Shown here: one piece after another, positions 1 to 5,548 of the stretch
Numbering within the stretch: the stretch's first letter is position 1
Layout of the letters: every line of letters starts with the position of its first letter
Assembly: GCA_023431285.1 (NCBI GenBank)
Contig: JAEYXN010000082.1
Span: forward strand, 1-12,464
Length of the DNA: 12,464 nt
Source: Bacteroidota bacterium
GTDB taxonomy: Bacteria; Bacteroidota; Bacteroidia; Cytophagales; Cyclobacteriaceae
Direction of reading: 5' to 3'
The notes under the pieces: model-generated
The model's database searches: none
Seen by the model: the letters and a program-made list of their open reading frames with translations, nothing else
What the model was told of the DNA's origin: nothing
Made by a program: the position numbers and the translations under genes

Positions 1-2
1 AT

Positions 3-935
3 CGTGGCGCTGATGGGCAGATAGGCGGAGACCCTATTCCCCGCTCCGAGTTTCTTTCGAGAGTAGCGCTGGTAGCTACTGCCGTTCCATTTGGAACCAT
101 GGCTTATGGAATTCTAAGCGGTGCCCATGACTATCGCGTTCGCCGCAAGACAGTGTACCTGCCAAATCTACCCAAAGCGTTTGACGGAATTAAGATCGGT
201 CAGCTCAGTGATATCCATACCGGTAGTTTCTTCAATAGAACAGCAGTGAAGGGAGGCGTTGAAATGTTTCTGCGGGAAAAGCCTGATGTCATTCTCGTGA
301 CGGGTGATCTTGTCAATAACCAGTCTTCGGAGTTGACTGACTACATCAACGTGTTCGATAAGCTTCGGGCTCCTTACGGCGTTTTCTCCACCACTGGCAA
401 CCACGACTACGGTGACTACATGAGCTGGCCTTCAGTTGACGCGAAGAAAAAAAATCTGAAAGACTTCTTTGCCGGACATAAACAAATGGGCTTTGATCTG
501 CTTCTGAATGAAAATAGACTTCTCACAGAAGGAGGTGATAAGATTGCCATAATCGGCATTGAAAACTGGGGCGCGGGAAGATTTTCAAAATATGGTCGTC
601 TTGACCTTGCTCACCAGGGTACGGATGATGCTTCGGTGAAGCTTCTGCTATCTCATGACCCAAGCCACTGGGATGCGCAGGTCAGGCCTTTTTATCCCGA
701 CATTGATTTGTCATTCGCAGGACATACTCATGGTTTTCAATTCGGTATTGAGGTTGGCAAAATAAAATGGAGCCCTTCGCAGTATGTCTACAAGCAATGG
801 GCCGGTCTGTACCAGGAAGGATCACAGTATCTCTATGTAAACCGAGGATTTGGCTATCTCGGTTACCCCGGCCGCGTTGGAATGCCGCCGGAGCTTACGA
901 TCATTGAGCTGAAGCGCGGAAACAAACCTGCGTGA
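3..935 (+). CDS. Membrane-anchored calcineurin-like metallophosphoesterase, 5' end outside window
   Basis: The reading frame is open from the left edge, so the gene starts upstream; 310 residues are visible. An internal ATG at 99 is not the likely start, because it lies inside a hydrophobic stretch (FLSRVALVATAVPFG) that resembles the last membrane segment of this family. The metallophosphoesterase signature is complete. Counting from the Met at 99, it includes SDIH (D38, H40), GD (D70), GNHD (N101, H102), SHD (H186) and GHTHGF (H209, H211). These residues hold a two-metal centre that hydrolyses phosphomono- or diesters. Family members of this form usually have N-terminal membrane helices with the catalytic domain on one side of the membrane. 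The substrate cannot be told from sequence. It is convergent with the dehydrogenase gene, with 5 bp between the stop codons and no clear terminator. Confidence 0.9.
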   Translation, partial: RGADGQIGGDPIPRSEFLSRVALVATAVPFGTMAYGILSGAHDYRVRRKTVYLPNLPKAFDGIKIGQLSDIHTGSFFNRTAVKGGVEMFLREKPDVILVTGDLVNNQSSELTDYINVFDKLRAPYGVFSTTGNHDYGDYMSWPSVDAKKKNLKDFFAGHKQMGFDLLLNENRLLTEGGDKIAIIGIENWGAGRFSKYGRLDLAHQGTDDASVKLLLSHDPSHWDAQVRPFYPDIDLSFAGHTHGFQFGIEVGKIKWSPSQYVYKQWAGLYQEGSQYLYVNRGFGYLGYPGRVGMPPELTIIELKRGNKPA

Positions 936-940
936 GAAGC

Positions 941-1837
941 TTACTTCTTCTCGACGGCGTGTCCACCAAATTCATTACGCAACGCTGCGACAATCTTTCC
1001 GGAGAATGTATCATCCTCTTTTGAACGATATCGCATCAAGAGCGATAATGCGATTACCGGAGTGGCTATCTGTTTTTCCAGGGCAGTTTCCAGTGTCCAC
1101 TTGCCTTCTCCTGAAGAATGCATTACTCCACGAATTGAGTCAAGTCCCGGATCTTTGCGCAATGCGTTCTCTGTAAGTTCCATTAACCAGCTGCGTACAA
1201 CCGATCCATGGTTCCAGACGCGGGCAACCTTTTCCAGGTCGAGTGGGAACTCAGACTTGTGCATTACTTCAAATCCTTCGGCGATAGATTGCATCATGCC
1301 GTACTCAATACCGTTGTGAATCATCTTCACAAAGTGGCCGGAACCGCCCGGACCGCAGTACAGGTAGCCATCAGGAACGGAAATATCTTTGAACAGGGAT
1401 TCACAATAGTTGAAGGCAAAACGATTTCCTCCGATCATAGCGCAGACTCCGTGAAGAGCGCCTTCCGTTCCGCCACTCGTGCCACAATCAAGATAGTCGA
1501 TCTGCAACGCCTGTAAGTCTTTACCCCTGCGGACAGAATCATGATAGTTTGAATTGCCTCCGTCAATAATAATATCGCCAACCGAAAGAAACGGCTTGAG
1601 TTGTTCGAGGGTACTATCCACGAGCGGGCCCGCAGGGATCATCAACCAGATGACACGTTTTGTGGTCAATGACTCAGCAAGGTCTTTCAACGATGTTACG
1701 GTCTTTACACCTTTTGCAGAGATCGCTTCAAGTGTCTGAGTGTTGATGTCGAAAGCAACCACATCGTGTCCTTTGCCTTTGATGTTAAGCGCAAGGTTGA
1801 AACCCATTTTGCCAAGTCCTACCAGTCCGATTTGCAT
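941..1837 (-). CDS. gnd: 6-phosphogluconate dehydrogenase, decarboxylating, short NAD-type form
   Basis: The protein has 298 residues and should oxidise and decarboxylate 6-phosphogluconate to ribulose 5-phosphate in the cytoplasm. An N-terminal Rossmann fold carries GLGKMG (7-12). The second strand ends in Asp30 (AFDIN) where NADP-dependent enzymes usually have an Asn-Arg pair, which suggests NAD preference (inference). Substrate and catalytic motifs are intact: DGGNSNYHDS (92-101), SGG (121-123), and HFVKMIHNGIEYG with Lys171, His174, Asn175 and Glu178. The length fits the roughly 300-residue class rather than the 470-residue pentose-phosphate enzyme. The start follows the kinase stop by 2 bp, so the two are almost certainly co-transcribed and probably translationally coupled. 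The substrate is what the upstream kinase would make. No terminator is visible after the stop. Confidence 0.93.
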   Translation of the reverse strand: MQIGLVGLGKMGFNLALNIKGKGHDVVAFDINTQTLEAISAKGVKTVTSLKDLAESLTTKRVIWLMIPAGPLVDSTLEQLKPFLSVGDIIIDGGNSNYHDSVRRGKDLQALQIDYLDCGTSGGTEGALHGVCAMIGGNRFAFNYCESLFKDISVPDGYLYCGPGGSGHFVKMIHNGIEYGMMQSIAEGFEVMHKSEFPLDLEKVARVWNHGSVVRSWLMELTENALRKDPGLDSIRGVMHSSGEGKWTLETALEKQIATPVIALSLLMRYRSKEDDTFSGKIVAALRNEFGGHAVEKK

Positions 1838-1839
1838 AA

Positions 1840-3363
1840 TTATTTGAGGGATGAATGTTGTAAAGTATCTGTTGATTCTGTTCTGTTTTCGTGAAATGTC
1901 TTCATCTCACCGACGAGGGCCTTATAGAGATTCTCGTACATAGGAAAAGTTCGTTGCATGTAAACTTCATGGGCCTCGGGATCAGGATCGAATACAATGG
2001 AGTGAGAACCGTTCTCAGCAGGAGTCGTCATACCCAATGCTTTCATCGCTATCATTGCTGCGCCGATCGCGGAAGCATCATCCCCGCTGGCGAGGCGGAC
2101 ACGCTTTCCAAAAATATCTGCCAGAAGCTGCACCCAAAATTTTGACTTGACGAACCCGCCGCTCACGCGAATTTCAAAGATGTCAAGACCACTCTTCTTA
2201 AGAGATCTTGCTATCTGAAAAAGGGAGAATGTAATCCCTTCAAGCACTGCGCGGGTAAAATGTATTTGTTTATGGCGCGACGTAATTCCAAAGAACACTC
2301 CGCACGTGTCGCTGTTCCAGATAGGTGCGCGCTCTCCCTGGATATAGGGTAGGAACACAAGACCGTCGCTACCCGGGGGCACGCTTTCCGCTGGTTTCAG
2401 GATCGCTTCGTAATCCGCTTCCGAACTAAGTGTTCGCTGCAGAATACTCTCAGCGTACCATTTCAGTGCAGCCCCTCCGTTGTTGATAGGACCGCCTGAT
2501 ATGAAAGTCTTTTCGTCGAGACGGTAATTGAAAGGCATGAACTCCACATCCACGGCTGCAGTATGGCCAGCAACGCGAATCGCTCCACTTGTTCCGATCG
2601 TGAGTGCTGCGATGCCAGGTTCGGTCGCAAAGCTCCCCACATTGGCGAGGCACCCATCGCTACCACCGATAACAACTTTTGTGGAGGATGGCAGATTCAT
2701 TTCAACAGCCACAGTCTCTTTTATACCGGATCGGAAGAAGCTGGTGTTCTCAGGTGTGGAAAGTCTTGAATCATTGATGCCCACCAGCTCCAGCGCGTCT
2801 GCATGCCACTTGCATCTATTGATGTCGAATAAACCCGTAGCAGAGGCGATGGAATAATCGGTTTCGAACTTCGAAAACATTCGGAACCAGCAGTACTCTT
2901 TTATAGAAATGAATTTCGCTGTCTTTCCGAAAAGCTCCGCATCGTTTTCCTTCATCCAAAGCAATTTGCAAAGCGGGGCCATTGCATGAACAGGCGTACC
3001 GGTTTCAGCATAAAGCTTTTTTCCAAGAGGAGAGTTTTTCAGCTTGCCGGCGACTTCTGCACTGCGGTTATCAGCCCAGGTGATCATGTTGGCCAGGGGC
3101 TGCCCTGTCTCCGAAACGCAGATCAGCGAGTGCATGGCAGAACTTAGGGCAATGGCTTCGGGAGGAATTGAAAGGGATGTTGTGATGCGTGCCACGCACT
3201 TTGTAAAGGCGGCCCAGATCACTTCAGGATCCTGCTCGGACAACCCGGGACCCGGGCTTAGCGTCGGGTAGGGGATCTGCGCTGAGATCAGTGTGTTGCC
3301 GTGTTCATCCAGTGCGACCGCTTTGGTGCTCCCGGTGCCGATATCGATGCCAATGATGTACAT
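1840..3363 (-). CDS. gntK: FGGY-family carbohydrate kinase, probable gluconokinase
   Basis: The protein has 507 residues from the chosen start and belongs to the FGGY sugar-kinase family. It most likely phosphorylates gluconate with ATP to 6-phosphogluconate. Visible landmarks are the phosphate-1 loop IGIDIGTGSTK (4-14), EQDP (43-46), the GGSDG motif with the probable catalytic base Asp236, TIGTSG (255-260), GERAPIW (343-349) and GGFVKSKFW (402-410) in the ATP-binding C-terminal half. FGGY kinases act on several sugars; gluconate is chosen because of the EQDP/GERAPIW pattern and the adjoining 6-phosphogluconate dehydrogenase. An in-frame ATG at 3388-3390 would lie within the U-tract of the doxX terminator and adds nine non-conserved residues, so MYIIGIDIG at 3363 is preferred. 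No gluconate transporter is visible in the window. The last 15 or so residues form a polar tail. Confidence 0.85.
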   Translation of the reverse strand: MYIIGIDIGTGSTKAVALDEHGNTLISAQIPYPTLSPGPGLSEQDPEVIWAAFTKCVARITTSLSIPPEAIALSSAMHSLICVSETGQPLANMITWADNRSAEVAGKLKNSPLGKKLYAETGTPVHAMAPLCKLLWMKENDAELFGKTAKFISIKEYCWFRMFSKFETDYSIASATGLFDINRCKWHADALELVGINDSRLSTPENTSFFRSGIKETVAVEMNLPSSTKVVIGGSDGCLANVGSFATEPGIAALTIGTSGAIRVAGHTAAVDVEFMPFNYRLDEKTFISGGPINNGGAALKWYAESILQRTLSSEADYEAILKPAESVPPGSDGLVFLPYIQGERAPIWNSDTCGVFFGITSRHKQIHFTRAVLEGITFSLFQIARSLKKSGLDIFEIRVSGGFVKSKFWVQLLADIFGKRVRLASGDDASAIGAAMIAMKALGMTTPAENGSHSIVFDPDPEAHEVYMQRTFPMYENLYKALVGEMKTFHENRTESTDTLQHSSLK

Positions 3364-3388
3364 AAAACGCGAGCGCCGAAGATAATGC

Positions 3389-3429
3389 AAAAAACAAAAA
3401 GGGCACTCCGATATGACTCGGAATGCCCC
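3389..3429 (-). terminator. Intrinsic terminator after the DoxX-family gene
   Basis: On the minus strand an 11-bp stem (3428-3418 paired with 3411-3401, one G-U pair) encloses a 6-nt loop and is followed by five T, one G and six T (3400-3389). The plus strand has no T-run, so it acts in one direction. It begins about 20 bp after the doxX stop and ends only 25 bp before the kinase start. Confidence 0.9.
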
Positions 3430-3450
3430 GGTTTAGGTAAGAAATTGGTT

Positions 3451-3903
3451 TTAGTGCTGGGCAGAGAGGAATTCCTTTCTTCTTTTTGCATCGATCGAAT
3501 ACTGTCCCGCGCCGAAAATCACCAGGACAATCAGGCCGATCAATACCAGAAGGGACACCCAGAGCTCCATATGGTGGCCGATACCCATGTAGCCTCTGGG
3601 GTAGTTGACCATGAAAACGGCTCCTATAAGAATCGGAAGCTGCATTAGACTGATGATTCGGGTGAAGAGGCCCACGGCGATCATTGGCCCTCCAAGGATG
3701 TGAGCAAACACGATATAATGCGCGAGGAAAGCGCCGGCGAAATAAGTGTTGATGCCGGAAGCCGTCATTTCAAGCTGATTCATATTGGTAATGAAGTACA
3801 GTCCCTTATAGGTGATAAACACCCCGAGAACGATGCGCACTAAATCCAGGAAAGCAGGGCGATGATTGTTACCCCATCTTTCGACATCGGTAATGACGCT
3901 CAT
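3451..3903 (-). CDS. DoxX-family integral membrane protein
   Basis: The 150-residue protein has four predicted membrane helices at roughly 18-38, 54-78, 83-100 and 112-131, and ends in a basic cytoplasmic-type tail (DAKRRKEF). Size, helix number and pattern fit the DoxX/DoxD-like superfamily: RIVLGVFITYKGLYF in helix 1, HILGGPMIAVGLFTR after helix 2, and a GHHMELW segment before helix 4. Members occur widely in Bacteroidota. Some are linked to thiosulfate:quinone oxidoreduction or redox stress, but most have no assigned role, so no reaction is claimed. It appears to be monocistronic: a strong terminator follows, and the upstream RRM gene also has its own terminator. The start is the first Met in a frame that matches the usual N-terminus of the family. 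Confidence 0.85.
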   Translation of the reverse strand: MSVITDVERWGNNHRPAFLDLVRIVLGVFITYKGLYFITNMNQLEMTASGINTYFAGAFLAHYIVFAHILGGPMIAVGLFTRIISLMQLPILIGAVFMVNYPRGYMGIGHHMELWVSLLVLIGLIVLVIFGAGQYSIDAKRRKEFLSAQH

Positions 3904-3926
3904 TGGAAATAGTATTTGGTGTATTA

Positions 3927-3958
3927 CAAAGTTTACGAAAAACGAATCACTCGTTCAA
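3927..3958 (-). promoter_or_regulatory. Candidate Bacteroidota-type promoter for the DoxX-family gene
   Basis: Reading the minus strand, TTG (3958-3956) is followed after 20 nt by TAAACTTTG (3935-3927), one base longer than the TAnnTTTG consensus. The predicted start near 3920 gives a leader of about 17 nt. The spacer contains a small inverted repeat, AACGA/TCGTT (3941-3945 and 3951-3955), which could be an operator or chance. The -7 element is imperfect, so this call is tentative. Confidence 0.35.
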
Positions 3959-4012
3959 TGAAAATCTCCGGTATCTCAGGTTGTTTGCTTAATCGCTGCT
4001 GCAGGACAGCAC

Positions 4013-4042
4013 AAAAAAAGACCGTCGTTTAAGACGGTCTTT
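4013..4042 (-). terminator. Intrinsic terminator after the RRM gene
   Basis: A perfect 10-bp stem, AAAGACCGTC paired with GACGGTCTTT (4042-4033 with 4026-4017), has a 6-nt loop. On the minus strand it runs into seven consecutive T (4019-4013). It lies 20 bp beyond the RRM stop codon and separates that gene from doxX. Confidence 0.93.
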
Positions 4043-4062
4043 GATGTCGACGGATACTCTGA

Positions 4063-4371
4063 TTAATATTCGTTCCTGCGGTTGAAACCGCCACCATTCC
4101 TGTTGTATCCTCCCGTGCGGGGAGCGTCTGTCTTAGGTCTTGCTTCATTGACAACGAGTGTCTTGCCAAGGAAAGTAAAACCATTCAGGTTGCTGATAGC
4201 CTGACGAGCAGATTCCTCATCAGGCATTTCAACAAAGCCGAAACCACGGCTGCGGTTAGTAACTTTGTCCATGATGATCTTTGCAGAAGCAACTTCACCA
4301 TACTCTTCGAATAAACCCCTGAATTCCTCTTCGGATGCCTTAAAAGGGATGTTGGCAACGTAAATGTTCAT
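4063..4371 (-). CDS. Single-RRM RNA-binding protein with Gly/Asn/Arg-rich tail
   Basis: The 102-residue protein is a single RNA-recognition motif (about 2-78) followed by a low-complexity tail (81-102, GGYNRNGGGFNRRNEY). RNP2 is IYVANI (3-8) and RNP1 is RGFGFVEM (42-49), with the aromatic residues that stack on RNA bases in place. Such short RRM proteins are abundant in Bacteroidota and cyanobacteria. In Bacteroidota, which largely lack Hfq, they are known or proposed as global RNA-binding regulators; the targets of this one are unknown. The gene stands alone, with a candidate promoter about 110 bp upstream and a strong terminator just downstream. The start is the only Met ahead of RNP2. The implied 5' leader of about 100 nt is AT-rich. 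Confidence 0.95.
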   Translation of the reverse strand: MNIYVANIPFKASEEEFRGLFEEYGEVASAKIIMDKVTNRSRGFGFVEMPDEESARQAISNLNGFTFLGKTLVVNEARPKTDAPRTGGYNRNGGGFNRRNEY

Positions 4372-4478
4372 TTGTACTACTAAATAATAAATTGGAAATA
4401 ATTAACGTAACTGAGAAACTAACGAACTGTTCAATAGAAAATTGGGACGGCCCTGTTGAGATTAATCAATTAACACCC

Positions 4479-4512
4479 CAAAGATATAGATAATTTTCTG
4501 AATTGCTCCCAA
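4479..4512 (-). promoter_or_regulatory. Candidate Bacteroidota-type promoter for the RRM gene
   Basis: On the minus strand TATCTTTG (4486-4479) matches the TAnnTTTG -7 consensus exactly. A TTG (4512-4510) lies 23 nt upstream, at the limit of the 17-23 nt spacing described for Flavobacterium. It sits directly after the terminator of the preceding gene, where a new promoter is expected. Transcription would start near 4472 and give a leader of about 100 nt that is AT-rich and has no long ORF. Confidence 0.6.
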
Positions 4513-4525
4513 GTCTTCGCCTCTC

Positions 4526-4561
4526 AAAAAAGGAAAAGGCGACCCCGAAGGATCGCCCTTT
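4526..4561 (-). terminator. Intrinsic terminator after the GIN-domain gene
   Basis: On the minus strand an 8-bp core stem, GGCGATCC with GGGTCGCC (4557-4550 and 4545-4538, one U-G pair), encloses a TTCG tetraloop. Flanking A-T pairs extend it by up to four, and it is followed by T4, CC and T6 ending at 4526. It starts about 21 bp beyond the stop codon. Confidence 0.92.
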
Positions 4562-4582
4562 CTGATTAGGAAACAACTGTTG

Positions 4583-5311
4583 TTAAAATGCCCGTTCTAC
4601 CACACCCGATCCATATACCTTCTTGGTGGTGTTCTTTGTGTTACCCTTGTGTTTCACCTGGCCGTTGCCAAGGACAAGCGCGTCCATGGTCTGCGTTACG
4701 TTCAACTGGCAAAGACCAGAACCGCTGACCTTTACCTTTGCATTATCCATCGGACAATTAAACGCGTTCAATGTTCCCGGGCCGCTTACCAGCGCATCGA
4801 CATTAGAGGCGTAGCCACGCAGGGTCATGTTTCCATTTCCGGTAACCTCTGCTTTGATAGTATTCCCTTTCAAGTCCAGATCCATCGATCCGTTTCCTGC
4901 AATACCCAGCACGATATTATCAGCAGCAATCGAGTTTTCTGAAATGATCTTTCCGTTGCCGTTTACCTGAAGTTCGTTGATGTTCTTCATGCTGATGAAG
5001 ATCTTCATAGTTGGGTTCAGCTTGATGTCATCGATCTTCGCCCAAAGACTCTTATTTGGATTATCAGGCTTCCGCTCAATGTTGATCATCAATACTCCGT
5101 TTTCAACTTTGATCTCCGTAGCAGAGAAAATCTCGGAAAGCGCTTCGACCGTCACTTCCTGTTTATTGGTCTGTTTCAGGTAAACCGAATAGTTTGAATT
5201 AACATAAATGCTCTTGAACTCCGGAAGTTCGAGCGTTTTCTTCGTTACCTGCGCCATCGACGTCAATGATGCCGCGATCAGCGTAAGTGTGAGAACAAGG
5301 CGGATTTTCAT
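4583..5311 (-). CDS. Exported GIN-domain (DUF2807, autotransporter adhesin head-like) protein
   Basis: The chosen start at 5311 gives 242 residues with a clean signal peptide (MKIRLVLTLTLIAASLTSMA, predicted cleavage before Gln21). A longer reading from 5356 would put 15 polar residues ahead of it and is rejected. After residue 30 the protein is built of short beta repeats with recurring G-N-G/G-S-G turns: VNGNGK (117-121), GIAGNGS (136-142), VTGNGN (156-161), VSGPGT (175-180), VSGSGL (195-200), VLGNGQ (213-218), VYGSGV (232-237). This spacing is typical of the right-handed beta-solenoid GIN/DUF2807 domain, common in Bacteroidota cell-envelope proteins. The function is not established; a structural or adhesive envelope role is inferred from the fold. 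It lacks an obvious lipobox and a type IX sorting domain. It has its own terminator, and no consensus promoter was found upstream. Confidence 0.88.
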   Translation of the reverse strand: MKIRLVLTLTLIAASLTSMAQVTKKTLELPEFKSIYVNSNYSVYLKQTNKQEVTVEALSEIFSATEIKVENGVLMINIERKPDNPNKSLWAKIDDIKLNPTMKIFISMKNINELQVNGNGKIISENSIAADNIVLGIAGNGSMDLDLKGNTIKAEVTGNGNMTLRGYASNVDALVSGPGTLNAFNCPMDNAKVKVSGSGLCQLNVTQTMDALVLGNGQVKHKGNTKNTTKKVYGSGVVERAF

Positions 5312-5356
5312 AGTTCTTTGTTTATTGTATGCTAATAACCGGACTAATTCGGCCAA

Positions 5357-5393
5357 ACCAACCTCCGGTCATCGATTGAAAACTACGGTTGGT
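5357..5393. repeat. Inverted repeat ACCAACC-N23-GGTTGGT
   Basis: Perfect 7-bp arms (5357-5363 and 5387-5393) flank a 23-bp spacer in the 122-bp gap between the 34-codon ORF and the GIN-domain gene. The long spacer and the lack of a T-run argue against a standard terminator. It could be a dyad operator for the GIN gene, whose start is 45 bp away, or a weak hairpin at the end of the upstream operon. Chance occurrence is possible. Confidence 0.35.
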
Positions 5394-5433
5394 CGGTGAA
5401 TTCGAGTAGCAGAATTGGAAACAGAAAGAAATA

Positions 5434-5538
5434 TTACCTCCCGCGGCGGAAGATGGCCCGAAAAACGAGCACAAAAATGATTCCGCCCACGCACATGATC
5501 ACTATTGTCTCCGGCGTAATCTGGTTGATGGCATGCAT
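5434..5538 (-). CDS. Predicted 34-aa single-pass membrane miniprotein
   Basis: A 34-codon ORF starts 10 bp after the stop of the HHH/beta-barrel gene and ends in TAA at 5436-5434. The product begins MHAINQITPE, has one uninterrupted hydrophobic segment (about 11-26, with an internal Gly-Gly), and ends with an arginine-rich tail (Arg27, 31, 32, 34). This is the composition of a small inner-membrane protein with its C-terminus in the cytoplasm by the positive-inside rule. I do not recognise a family. Support comes from operon-like spacing, a sensible TM design and the absence of any other gene in this interval. At this length a chance ORF cannot be excluded. A role with the upstream envelope genes is inference only. 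Confidence 0.5.
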   Translation of the reverse strand: MHAINQITPETIVIMCVGGIIFVLVFRAIFRRGR

Positions 5539-5548
5539 AGATTCTTAA

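Noticed and set aside
934..952. GAGAAG/CTTCTC inverted repeat at the convergent junction as a bidirectional terminator
   Set aside because: The 6-bp stem is weak, overlaps both coding ends and has no T-run on either side.
3364..3390. Upstream ATG at 3390 as the kinase start
   Set aside because: It falls in the T-tract of the doxX terminator and would add nine unconserved residues (MHYLRRSRF) before the conserved MYIIGIDIGTG start.
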